Below, piece by piece: positions 16,899 to 25,293 of a stretch of DNA of 64,000 nt. How positions within the stretch are numbered: position 1 is the first letter of the stretch; every line of letters starts with the position of its first letter. The stretch spans positions 174,788 through 238,787 of the forward strand of contig JBKBPR010000003.1 of NCBI GenBank assembly GCA_046293135.1. The letters run 5' to 3'. Under the pieces are notes generated by a model that saw only the letters and a list, made by a program, of their open reading frames with translations, had not been told where the DNA came from and did no database searches. Position numbers and translations under genes: made by a program. The stretch comes from UBA2638 sp046293135. Its GTDB lineage: Bacteria; Pseudomonadota; Alphaproteobacteria; Micavibrionales; Micavibrionaceae.

Positions 16899-17528
16899 AT
16901 GATTGTTGTGATCGATAATTACGACTCCTTTGTTCATAATCTGGCGCGGTATTTCCTTTGCGCGGGCATTGCCGATACGCGCGTGATCCGCAATGATGCG
17001 CTGAGCGTTGAGGAATTGCGGGCGCTTGATCCGCTGGCGATTGTACTTTCGCCGGGGCCGTGCAGCCCGAATGAGGCCGGAATTTGCATCGAAGCCGTTC
17101 AAAAACTGGGTGCGGAGATTCCCATTCTCGGCGTGTGTCTGGGGCATCAGGCGATTGCGCAGGCTTATGGCGGGGAATGCGCGCGCGCCGCCGCGCCGTG
17201 TCATGGAAAATCCAGCCGCATTCACCATGACGGGCAGGGGATATTTACGGGACTGACAAGCCCGCTGGAGGTCGGTCGTTATCACTCGCTTATCGCTGAT
17301 ATTGCCAATGCGCCCGCGCTGCGGCCACTGGCTTATACGGAAGGCGAGAATTTGCTTATGGCGTTTGAGCATGAGCGTCATCCAGTATATGGCGTGCAGT
17401 TTCACCCTGAATCCATCCTCACCCAATATGGCCATGAGATGATCGGCAATTTTATAACGCTCGCCCAAGCATGGCAGGCACAAAAACAGCAGCAACAGCA
17501 CCCGCAACAACAAGGCGTTGCCGCATGA
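16899..17528 (+). CDS. pabA: Aminodeoxychorismate synthase glutamine amidotransferase
   Basis: Class I glutamine amidotransferase that supplies ammonia to PabB. The 209 residues start MIVVIDNYDSFVHNL. The oxyanion motif is LSPGPCSPNEAG, the catalytic cysteine is in GVCLGHQAIA, and the His-Glu pair is in VQFHPESILTQYG. In some organisms this subunit also serves TrpE; here linkage to pabB and pabC favours the folate role. The last ~20 residues form a Gln-rich tail (QKQQQQHPQQQ). The stop overlaps the pabC start (ATGA), indicating translational coupling. Confidence 0.93.
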   Translation: MIVVIDNYDSFVHNLARYFLCAGIADTRVIRNDALSVEELRALDPLAIVLSPGPCSPNEAGICIEAVQKLGAEIPILGVCLGHQAIAQAYGGECARAAAPCHGKSSRIHHDGQGIFTGLTSPLEVGRYHSLIADIANAPALRPLAYTEGENLLMAFEHERHPVYGVQFHPESILTQYGHEMIGNFITLAQAWQAQKQQQQHPQQQGVAA

Positions 17529-18475
17529 TGATCTGGCATAACGGCGCATTCAAGGCGGCGGAAACGCCCGTTTTTACCGCGCAGGATCGTGTTCGCCTTG
17601 GTGACGGGGTGTTTGATACGATGCTCTGCCTTTTGCATGCGGATAGCGCGGGCAGCGGGCATGATACGGATGCTAATTTCAAGCTCTGTTTCGGGGCGGC
17701 GCATTTCGAGCGTTTACAGCGTCACGCCGCGGTTTTGGGAATGGATGTTCCGTTTTTTGCGGACTATGAAAGCTTCGTGCAAGTCGCGCTGGAATTGCTG
17801 GATCGCAACCGCAAAGCGCTGGTGGAGGGCAACCATACCGCGCTGCAGCGGTTCGCGCTCAATACGATCTTGAGCCGCGGCGACGCCCCGCGCGGTTTGA
17901 TGCCGCCTGATCAGCCGTCCTATACGCTTGTGCTACGGGTTTCGCCAGTGCCTGATAGCTTGCCTGATCGTTTCCCTGATGTTCATGCGGGGATTGCGCG
18001 AAATGTCACCCGCAATGAAGGCTCGCCGCTGTCGCGCATCAAGTCGTTTGGATATGGCGAGTCTATTCTCGCACTGCGCGAGGTTTGCGGACAAAATCAG
18101 AGCCAGAACCCGAGCCAAAACGACAGCGACACTTACAACGAAGCGCTTTTGCTGAACAACCGCGCCCGAATTTGCTGCGCCAGCGCATCAAATATATTTG
18201 TGCTGAGTGATGACCTACAAAATCTCTATACACCGCCATTGATAGACGGCGTGCTGGACGGGGTGTTGCGGGCGGCGCTTTTGCATCATTTCCCCGAGCG
18301 CGTGATTGAAAAATCGCTGAGCGAGCAAGATATAAGCGCGGTGCAAGGGATATTTCTCGGCAATTCCATTCGCGGGCTGTATCCGATCAAATCCCTGAGC
18401 GGCAGGCGTTTGGACATAGATTATGATGCGGCGCTGCAATCTTTAGGAATTGATAAGTTTTTTCATTTAGATTGA
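17525..18475 (+). CDS. pabC: Class IV aminotransferase, probable aminodeoxychorismate lyase
   Basis: PLP-dependent fold type IV enzyme, about 316 residues. By position it should release pyruvate from aminodeoxychorismate to give p-aminobenzoate. The start region IWHNGAF and RLGDGVFDTM are typical. The PLP lysine is in SRIKSFGYGESILA, and EALLLNNRARICCASASNIF matches the family's substrate loop, followed by TPPLIDGVLDGVLR. The ATG overlaps the pabA stop; a second ATG follows 3 bases later. Branched-chain or D-amino acid aminotransferases share these motifs, so the assignment depends mainly on the operon. Confidence 0.82.
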   Translation: MMIWHNGAFKAAETPVFTAQDRVRLGDGVFDTMLCLLHADSAGSGHDTDANFKLCFGAAHFERLQRHAAVLGMDVPFFADYESFVQVALELLDRNRKALVEGNHTALQRFALNTILSRGDAPRGLMPPDQPSYTLVLRVSPVPDSLPDRFPDVHAGIARNVTRNEGSPLSRIKSFGYGESILALREVCGQNQSQNPSQNDSDTYNEALLLNNRARICCASASNIFVLSDDLQNLYTPPLIDGVLDGVLRAALLHHFPERVIEKSLSEQDISAVQGIFLGNSIRGLYPIKSLSGRRLDIDYDAALQSLGIDKFFHLD

Positions 18476-18555
18476 AAGTTTCGAACTATACTGTGTCAGC
18501 GCTCTAGCCGCGCTTTTTTGTCCTTATCTTAACAATCTCGGAGTGTGAATAGATC

Positions 18556-19479
18556 GTGCAGTCATCCAATTTTTCCCAAAAAACCTATACGGTCTATCTT
18601 GGTTCATCGGGCTATGCGCGCACGGTGTTCAAGGAAGCGGCGATTGAAACGGGGCGGCTGATCGGCGCGCAAAATCACAGTCTTGTCTATGGCGGGATGG
18701 ATGCGGGGTTGATGGGGCTGGTGGCGCAAGCGGCGCTGGATAGCGGCGCGCATGTAACGGGGATTATTCCCGAAAAAATCAAGGATAGCGAACGGATCTT
18801 GCGCGGCCTCAGCGAGACGGTCATGGTGCATGATCTGTGGGATCGCAAAAAGCGGATGTTCATGATGGCCGATGTTGTCGTGTCGCTGCCGGGGGGCTTT
18901 GGTACGCTCGATGAAACGCTGGAAATGCTGTATTGGGGCGCGCTCAAATTGCATGACAAGCCGTTGGTGCTCGTCAATATCGAAGGCTTCTGGAATCCGC
19001 TGATGGCATATTTGCGCAGCCTCCCCGATTTTGATCCGCGCTATGTTGCGCTGGTCGATACGCCTGAGGAGATTTTCAGCATGACGCAAAATCTTAGCCT
19101 GCCTAAAGCCGATAGAGGGCGGCAGGATAGATTCCCGCATTTCGAAGATGAAATTTCCCGCAACACCGCCGCCCCGATCTGGATTGATCGGCCAAGCATC
19201 GAAAACAGCTATTATCTTGTCTGCGCCTTGGGCTTGAAACAGCTCGGCAAGCATAAGCGCCCAATCGGTATTTTAAACGAGGGCGGGGTGTTTGATGATT
19301 TGATCGCATGGTTTCATACCGCCCAGAAGGAGCGCTTTATCACGGATAAATGTTTGCGGCTTTTTGATGCGGCGGGGGATGCCGCGGCTCTGCATAAGGC
19401 CTTGGAGCGGCAGAGTCTGGAAGCGGTTGAAATTGATCTTCACGCCGAAAAATGGGGCGCTTCGGTTATAGGCAGTTGA
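18556..19479 (+). CDS. LOG family protein (nucleoside 5'-monophosphate phosphoribohydrolase-like) with C-terminal extension
   Basis: Residues about 10-190 are a clear LOG domain: VYLGSSGYA, LVYGGMDAGLMG, RKKRMFMMADVVVSLPGG and the catalytic FGTLDETLE. Family members remove the base from nucleoside monophosphates, including cytokinin ribotides. The last ~110 residues (195-307) are an additional region that typical LOG proteins of about 190-220 residues lack, and I do not recognise it. The start is GTG at 18556, with GGAG about 12 bases upstream. The gene stands alone after the pab operon and convergent to the atp operon. A second, divergent LOG-like domain is at the left end of the window. Confidence 0.85.
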   Translation: MQSSNFSQKTYTVYLGSSGYARTVFKEAAIETGRLIGAQNHSLVYGGMDAGLMGLVAQAALDSGAHVTGIIPEKIKDSERILRGLSETVMVHDLWDRKKRMFMMADVVVSLPGGFGTLDETLEMLYWGALKLHDKPLVLVNIEGFWNPLMAYLRSLPDFDPRYVALVDTPEEIFSMTQNLSLPKADRGRQDRFPHFEDEISRNTAAPIWIDRPSIENSYYLVCALGLKQLGKHKRPIGILNEGGVFDDLIAWFHTAQKERFITDKCLRLFDAAGDAAALHKALERQSLEAVEIDLHAEKWGASVIGS

Positions 19480-19542
19480 TGGGTGGGTGGCAATTAACGT
19501 TGTTCGTCAACGTTATGAGCAAAATACTAAGGATTAGAGCTA

Positions 19543-19971
19543 TTAAGCCGCGATTTTTCCACTGACGGCGCTGATTTTGGCCTTTGTCATCAGGATGCTG
19601 CGCTCAATGCGTTTGACTTCTCCCGCATCTTTGGCGAGCTTCAAATCTTCGTCAAGATTGCGCAAGTCCTGCTCAAGCTTGGCAGTGTCGAGCTTGGCAA
19701 CATCAATCGCCTCTTCGGCCAGAACAGTGCAGTTCGCGCCCGTCACATCGGCAAAGCCGCCAGTGATGAAGATTTTGCGTGAAACTTTGTCCATGCCGTC
19801 CTTATAGAGCGCCACAACGCCGGGCTTAAGCGATGCGACGATGGAGGCGTGTTGCGCGCCAATCCCCATTTCGCCTTCCTCACCGGGAATGACGACCATT
19901 CTCACCGGTTCCGAAACCAGTTTTTCTTCGGGGGAAACCAATTCAAATTGTATCGTTTGTGCATCACTCAT
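19543..19971 (-). CDS. atpC: ATP synthase F1 epsilon subunit
   Basis: Central-stalk subunit that couples rotation and can inhibit ATP hydrolysis. The 142 residues start with QFELVSPEEKLVS, followed by the beta-sandwich motifs VVIPGEEGEMGIGAQHA and FITGGFADV, and a helical C-terminal hairpin. It is the last gene of the operon, 122 bases after atpD. Confidence 0.95.
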   Translation of the reverse strand: MSDAQTIQFELVSPEEKLVSEPVRMVVIPGEEGEMGIGAQHASIVASLKPGVVALYKDGMDKVSRKIFITGGFADVTGANCTVLAEEAIDVAKLDTAKLEQDLRNLDEDLKLAKDAGEVKRIERSILMTKAKISAVSGKIAA

Positions 19972-20093
19972 GGTTTTGGCTCATCAGGTTTAAAGTCTTT
20001 GTTTTTTTGAAGGCTGTCCGATAAAAACACCGCACAGCCCGTTTGGTTATGATGGGCGTTTAATCAAAAAGCCCCTTCATTCCGGTTTCGGCA

Positions 20094-21554
20094 TTAAGCC
20101 GCTTCCGCTGCCATTTTCTTGGCTTTTTCGACCGCCTGATCGATTGTACCGATCATATAGAACGCTGATTCCGGCAGGTGGTCATACTCGCCCTCAACAA
20201 TGGCCTTGAAGCCCTTGATCGTGTCTTCGAGCTGGACGAACACGCCCGGCGTACCTGTAAAGACCTCGGCCACATGGAATGGCTGGGAAAGGAAACGCTG
20301 GATTTTCCGTGCGCGGGCAACGGTAAGTTTGTCATCTTCGGACAATTCATCCATACCCAAAATCGCGATAATATCCTGCAAGCTCTTATAGGTCTGGAGC
20401 GTTTTTTGAACGCTGCTGGCGACTTGATAATGCTCTTTACCGATGATCCGCGGATCAAGGATACGTGAGGTCGAATCAAGCGGGTCAACCGCAGGGTAAA
20501 TGCCTTGCTCGGCGATCTGACGGCTCAAAACCGTTGTTGCGTCAAGGTGGGCAAAGGTTGTCGCAGGGGCAGGGTCGGTCAAGTCGTCGGCAGGAACGTA
20601 AACGGCCTGCACCGATGTAATCGAGCCTTTGTTGGTGGAGGTAATACGCTCCTGCATTGTTCCCATCTCGGTGGACAGGGTTGGCTGATAACCCACAGCG
20701 GACGGAATACGTCCGAGTAGCGCCGACACTTCTGATCCGGCCTGTGTAAAGCGGAAGATGTTATCAAGGAAGAACAGAACGTCCTGACCTTCTTCGTCGC
20801 GGAAATATTCCGCCATCGTCAGGGCAGAAAGCGCAACACGCGCACGCGCGCCCGGCGGCTCGTTCATCTGGCCGTAAACCAGCGCCACTTTGGAGTTCTC
20901 GGAGTCGTGTTCCTTGATAACGCCCGCATCCATCATTTCGTGATAGAGGTCGTTTCCTTCGCGGGTACGCTCACCCACGCCGCCGAATACCGAAACCCCG
21001 CCGTGTTCTTTGGCGATGTTATTGATCAATTCCTGAATGGTCACGGTTTTACCCACGCCCGCACCGCCGAACAGACCGATCTTACCGCCTTTGGCGTAAG
21101 GGCAGAGCAAGTCGATAACCTTGATCCCTGTGACGAGCTGTTCGGTTTCTTTCGCCTGATCGACCAGAGCAGGGGCATCGCGGTGGATCGCCCATTTCTT
21201 TTTCGCTTTCACGGCAGGGCCGCCATCGATGATATTGCCGACCACGTCGAAAATACGGCCTTTTGTTTCGGGGCCGACAGGAACGGTGATCGCATCGCCT
21301 GTGTCAACGACTTCCTGACCGCGCACCATACCGTCGGTCATGTCCATCGCGATAGCGCGGATTGTGTTTTCGCCAAGGTGCTGCGCCACTTCGAGAACGA
21401 GCGGCTGGCCGTTATTTTCTGTGTGAAGCGCGTTCAAAATCGCCGGAACGTGACCGTTCTCGAACTGAACGTCGACAACCGCGCCCATGATCTGGGTAAT
21501 CTTACCCTTTGCGCCTTGCGAAGATGCTTTTTTAGTTGTTGCTGCTTTTACCAT
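20094..21554 (-). CDS. atpD: ATP synthase F1 beta subunit
   Basis: Catalytic subunit, 486 residues. Walker A is GGAGVGKTV, the catalytic glutamate lies in GGVGERTREGNDLY, Walker B is DVLFFLDNIFRF, and ALLGRIPSAVGYQPTL follows. A slightly longer Lys/Ala-rich N-terminus (about 15 residues) precedes the conserved ITQIMGAVVDVQF. The unexpected 93-aa gene lies immediately upstream in place of direct atpG-atpD contact. Confidence 0.97.
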   Translation of the reverse strand: MVKAATTKKASSQGAKGKITQIMGAVVDVQFENGHVPAILNALHTENNGQPLVLEVAQHLGENTIRAIAMDMTDGMVRGQEVVDTGDAITVPVGPETKGRIFDVVGNIIDGGPAVKAKKKWAIHRDAPALVDQAKETEQLVTGIKVIDLLCPYAKGGKIGLFGGAGVGKTVTIQELINNIAKEHGGVSVFGGVGERTREGNDLYHEMMDAGVIKEHDSENSKVALVYGQMNEPPGARARVALSALTMAEYFRDEEGQDVLFFLDNIFRFTQAGSEVSALLGRIPSAVGYQPTLSTEMGTMQERITSTNKGSITSVQAVYVPADDLTDPAPATTFAHLDATTVLSRQIAEQGIYPAVDPLDSTSRILDPRIIGKEHYQVASSVQKTLQTYKSLQDIIAILGMDELSEDDKLTVARARKIQRFLSQPFHVAEVFTGTPGVFVQLEDTIKGFKAIVEGEYDHLPESAFYMIGTIDQAVEKAKKMAAEAA

Positions 21555-21634
21555 TTTTTCCTCTTTTTACGTTTTTAACAGTTTCAGTTCGTACAATTTG
21601 GTTTCAAAAAATCTATCCCTTTTTAGCGCGGGTA

Positions 21635-21916
21635 TCAGGGGCTTAAATCGTTAAGTCCCATGACCGCATTCGCAGATTGCAGGGTTTTCAAATAGTCCTC
21701 TACAACCGCGACCGGAATTCGTAACGCGCCGTGACCTTCGTTATGGCCGTTGCGCTTCCATGCGCCCGTTCCCCGCGCACCGGGCAGATCGTCAATATCG
21801 ATATGCCCTTGTTCATGTCTTTTTGCCCAGTCAATCATGCACTCCAGTCGATCCGCTTCAATCTTGAGATTGAACAAATCCTCCAATGTCGCAACTCTGT
21901 AACCTCTGGGCAGCAC
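21635..21916 (-). CDS. Unrecognised 93-aa protein inside the atp operon
   Basis: Small soluble protein starting with GTG at 21916, with a GGAGTAGG ribosome site about 6-10 bases upstream. Its start is 21 bases after the atpG stop, and its stop is 80 bases before the atpD start. The N-terminal half (about residues 8-35) is probably helical; a Gly/His/Asn-rich middle follows. There are no membrane segments. No ATP synthase subunit of this kind is known to me between gamma and beta, so its role in the complex is open. Confidence 0.65.
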   Translation of the reverse strand: MLPRGYRVATLEDLFNLKIEADRLECMIDWAKRHEQGHIDIDDLPGARGTGAWKRNGHNEGHGALRIPVAVVEDYLKTLQSANAVMGLNDLSP

Positions 21917-21937
21917 AATACCTACTCCAAAATTCGT

Positions 21938-22882
21938 TTAAATCGCCTCCGCGCCGGAGATAATTTCGATCAGCTCTTTCGTAATATAAGCCTGACGCGC
22001 GCGGTTGTATTTCAGGGTCAAACCCTTGATCATCTCACCGGCATTGCGTGTGGCGTTATCCATTGCGGTCATCCGCGCGGCTTGCTCACCGGCGGCACTG
22101 TCCAGCATCGCGCGGTAAATCTGCACACCGACATTGCGCGGCAGCAACGCATTCAAAATACGCTCTTCTTCTGGCTCGAACGAATAAGGGGAGCTGGCCT
22201 TGCTTTCAGTACCCGCAGCAGCAGCGGCAGCTTCTTTTTCCTTCGCTTTTTTTGCAGGGGCTGCATTATCCTGAAGAGCCTCATCGAGCTTGAACGGGAT
22301 AATTTGCTGCATTGTCGGGGTTTGTGTCAGAACTGAAACAAAGGTATTATAGGCCAGCGTACAAACATCAAACGCGCCGTCCTCGAACTTGCCGAGGATA
22401 TATTGCGTGACCTGATTGGCATCGACAAATTCGATTTTTGCCTTGCCCGTCATGCCGACATAGCTTTCCCAGATTTTCTTGCCGTGTTGGGAACGCAGCA
22501 CATCGCGCGCCTTACGCCCTACAAAAACCAGAGCAACCTCTTTACCTTCGGATTCCAGAGCCTTCACCTTGTTGCCGACAGCGCGGGCGAGGTTGGAATT
22601 AAAGCCTCCGCAAAGGCCGCGATCAGCGGACACAACGACGATCAAATGCTTTTTATCTGCGCCTGTTCCGACCAAAAGGCGGGAGCTGGAAGCGTTGACA
22701 ACCACGTTTTTCGCAACGCGGGCGAGCATTTCGGACATGGCCTGCGCATAAGGCTGTGAGGCTTGGGCGTGTTCCTGAGCGCGGCGCAGCTTGGAAGCCG
22801 CCACCATCTTCATCGCTGAAGTGATTTTTCGCGTCGATTTAACCGACTTAATCCTGTCCCTATAATCGCGTAAGCTTGGCAT
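21938..22882 (-). CDS. atpG: ATP synthase F1 gamma subunit
   Basis: Rotor shaft of F1. The N-terminal coiled coil starts MPSLRDYRDRIKSVKSTRKIT. The middle domain has VVVSADRGLCGGFN, and the C-terminal helix has ARMTAMDNATRNAGEMI and ITKELIEIISGAEA. At 314 residues it is about 20 longer than usual because of an Ala/Lys/Glu-rich insertion around residues 205-230. Confidence 0.96.
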   Translation of the reverse strand: MPSLRDYRDRIKSVKSTRKITSAMKMVAASKLRRAQEHAQASQPYAQAMSEMLARVAKNVVVNASSSRLLVGTGADKKHLIVVVSADRGLCGGFNSNLARAVGNKVKALESEGKEVALVFVGRKARDVLRSQHGKKIWESYVGMTGKAKIEFVDANQVTQYILGKFEDGAFDVCTLAYNTFVSVLTQTPTMQQIIPFKLDEALQDNAAPAKKAKEKEAAAAAAGTESKASSPYSFEPEEERILNALLPRNVGVQIYRAMLDSAAGEQAARMTAMDNATRNAGEMIKGLTLKYNRARQAYITKELIEIISGAEAI

Positions 22883-22941
22883 GGTCTGGTTTTGTCCTTA
22901 TTCCGAAATTCCGAGTTTCCTTGAGCGGTTGCGCCTGAGGC

Positions 22942-24480
22942 CTAGTTTCCGGCTGTAAATGATTTGCCGAAATCGGTCAGGAATTTCTTAAGATCGGCTT
23001 CGATGGTTTCATCGAGCTTTTTCTCTTCGCGGATTTTCTCCAGAATATCCTTGCCGCCTGTACGCATGCTTTCCAGAAGGCGCTTTTCGTATGTGCCGAC
23101 CTGATCGACCGGAACATTATCCAGATAGCCTTTTGTTCCGGCGTAAATCACCGCAACCTGCTCTTCCACCGGAAGCGGCTGGTACTGGTCTTGCTTGAGC
23201 AACTGCACCAGACGTGCGCCGCGTGCCAGCAATTTTTGTGTTGAAGCATCAAGATCGGATGCAAACTGGGCGAAGGCTTCCATTTCGCGGAACTGCGCCA
23301 GCTCCAGCTTGATCGTACCCGCAACCTGTTTCATTGCCTTGATCTGCGCGGCAGAACCAACACGTGACACCGATGCGCCGACATCAATCGCCGGACGGAT
23401 ACCTTTGAAGAACAGACCTGTTTCTAGGAAGATCTGGCCGTCAGTAATGGAAATCACGTTGGTCGGGATATAAGCGGAAATATCGCCCGCTTGTGTTTCA
23501 ATGACGGGCAGGGCGGTCAATGAGCCTGCGCCCTCATCATCAGACATTTTCGCTGCGCGTTCGAGCAGGCGGGAGTGAATGTAGAACACGTCACCAGGAT
23601 AGGCTTCGCGGCCCGGTGGGCGGCGCAATAGCAATGACATCTGGCGGTAAGCCACGGCTTGCTTGGACAAGTCGTCATAAATCGCTAGAGCGTGCATGCC
23701 GTTATCGCGGAAATATTCACCCATCGCGCAACCAGCATAAGGCGCAAGGAACTGAAGCGGCGCAGAGTCAGAAGCCGTTGCCGCAACAACGATAGAATAT
23801 TCCATCGCGCCTTGCTCTTCCAATTCGCGCACGAGCTGCGCCACGGTGGAGCGCTTCTGGCCGATGGATACATAAATACAATATAGGTGTTTTTTCTCGT
23901 CCGAAGCCTTGTTGATTGATTTCTGGTTGATGATCGCATCAACGGCAACGGCGGTTTTTCCTGTTTGACGGTCACCAATAATCAACTCACGCTGGCCACG
24001 GCCGATCGGCACGAGTGCATCAATCGCTTTCAAGCCGGTTTGCACAGGCTCATGTACGGATTGACGCGGAATAACGCCGGGGGCTTTAACTTCAACGCGG
24101 GAGAATTTCTTCGCCTTGATCGGGCCTTTGCCGTCAATCGGATTGCCGAGCGGGTCAACCACGCGGCCAAGCAGTTCTTTACCCACAGGCACTTCAACGA
24201 TTTTTCCTGTACGGCGCACAATGTCGCCTTCACCAATGTCGCGGTCAGAACCGAAAATAACGACACCGACATTGTCAATTTCAAGGTTCAAGGCCATGCC
24301 TTTGATACCGTTTGGAAATTCGACTAGCTCTCCGGCCTGTACGTTGTTCAGGCCGTAAACGCGGGCAACACCGTCCCCGACGGAGAGCACTTCACCGATT
24401 TCTGCAACATCGGCTTGAGCACCAAAATCGGCAATCTGTTTTTTGAGAATATCTGAGATTTCTGCTGCGCGAATTTCCAT
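22942..24480 (-). CDS. atpA: ATP synthase F1 alpha subunit
   Basis: Regulatory nucleotide-binding subunit, 512 residues. It begins MEIRAAEISDILKKQI. The P-loop is GDRQTGKTAVAVD, followed by YCIYVSIGQKRSTVAQ, and the signature PAIDVGASVSRVGSAAQ is near residue 370. Position and spacing (80 bases after atpH, 59 bases before atpG) are standard for the alphaproteobacterial atpHAGDC operon. Confidence 0.97.
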   Translation of the reverse strand: MEIRAAEISDILKKQIADFGAQADVAEIGEVLSVGDGVARVYGLNNVQAGELVEFPNGIKGMALNLEIDNVGVVIFGSDRDIGEGDIVRRTGKIVEVPVGKELLGRVVDPLGNPIDGKGPIKAKKFSRVEVKAPGVIPRQSVHEPVQTGLKAIDALVPIGRGQRELIIGDRQTGKTAVAVDAIINQKSINKASDEKKHLYCIYVSIGQKRSTVAQLVRELEEQGAMEYSIVVAATASDSAPLQFLAPYAGCAMGEYFRDNGMHALAIYDDLSKQAVAYRQMSLLLRRPPGREAYPGDVFYIHSRLLERAAKMSDDEGAGSLTALPVIETQAGDISAYIPTNVISITDGQIFLETGLFFKGIRPAIDVGASVSRVGSAAQIKAMKQVAGTIKLELAQFREMEAFAQFASDLDASTQKLLARGARLVQLLKQDQYQPLPVEEQVAVIYAGTKGYLDNVPVDQVGTYEKRLLESMRTGGKDILEKIREEKKLDETIEADLKKFLTDFGKSFTAGN

Positions 24481-24560
24481 TTTGTCTTTACCTCTTTTGT
24501 GTTTTTAACTCGTCTATAGTGTTGATAATGTTGAAACTTTTAACTTTTAACTTTTAAGCT

Positions 24561-25187
24561 TTACTTTGCCTTGGCCTTTTTGGCTTTGGGCTTGGCGTCC
24601 TTTGATGGCGGCGCTTCAAGATTTTCATTGCTGCCGCGCCCCATGGCCAATCTTAACCGCTCCAGCTTTCCGGCAACCGAATCATCGATCATCCGTGAAT
24701 CGAGCGTGACGACCATTCCGCCGAGCAAGCTCGGGTCAACCTGAACATCAAGCGTGATCTTGCTGCCTGAAGATTTCGCCAGAGCCGCTTCCAGCTCCTT
24801 GCGTTGTTTGTCGGTCAGATCCTGTGCAACACAGATTTTGGCCACGCGCTCGCCGCGCTTTTCCGCAAGCTGCTTGTGGATAGCGACAATAAGCGGCTCA
24901 AGAATATTCAAACGGCGATTTTCAATCAGAACCATCAGGAAGTTTTTGGTCAGATCTGTCATTTTGGCTTTTTTCGCCAGCTCGCTCATCGCGGCTTGCT
25001 GGTCGGTTTTGGCGATGCGCGGATCAGCGATCAGCAAGCGCAAATCTTCGGATGCAGCGATCATCTGCTCCAGTGCCTTGACGTCGCTCTCGACCTTATC
25101 GAGGGCTTTTTTCTCTTCGGATAGCTCAATCAATGCGTTTGCGTAACGCGATGTGACGACGGATGACACTCGTATTGCTGCGCTCAA
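24561..25187 (-). CDS. atpH: ATP synthase F1 delta subunit
   Basis: Stator subunit that ties F1 alpha to the b subunits. The 208 residues have the N-terminal six-helix domain (SRYANALIELSEEKKAL) and the signature DPSLLGGMVVTLDSRMIDDSV, followed by an unusual Lys/Ala-rich tail of about 15 residues. It is the first gene of the operon; the Fo genes are not in the window, as expected for alphaproteobacteria, where they form a separate locus. Confidence 0.95.
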   Translation of the reverse strand: MSAAIRVSSVVTSRYANALIELSEEKKALDKVESDVKALEQMIAASEDLRLLIADPRIAKTDQQAAMSELAKKAKMTDLTKNFLMVLIENRRLNILEPLIVAIHKQLAEKRGERVAKICVAQDLTDKQRKELEAALAKSSGSKITLDVQVDPSLLGGMVVTLDSRMIDDSVAGKLERLRLAMGRGSNENLEAPPSKDAKPKAKKAKAK

Positions 25188-25293
25188 AACGATAATCCTC
25201 TACAAATTAAAAGGTCTGTTTCATTTGGTCTGGCGTGGATTTAGCATGTTTATTTTGGCGTTGCAAGCCTTTCAGAGCACAAAAACGCATATA

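Noticed and set aside
18556..19479. Lysine decarboxylase annotation for the LOG protein
   Set aside because: The historical name is misleading; PGGxGTxxE is the phosphoribohydrolase signature, and no PLP-binding motif is present.
20907..21578. 223-codon frame antisense to atpD
   Set aside because: Opposite strand of a highly conserved gene; His/Phe/Arg composition typical of a shadow.
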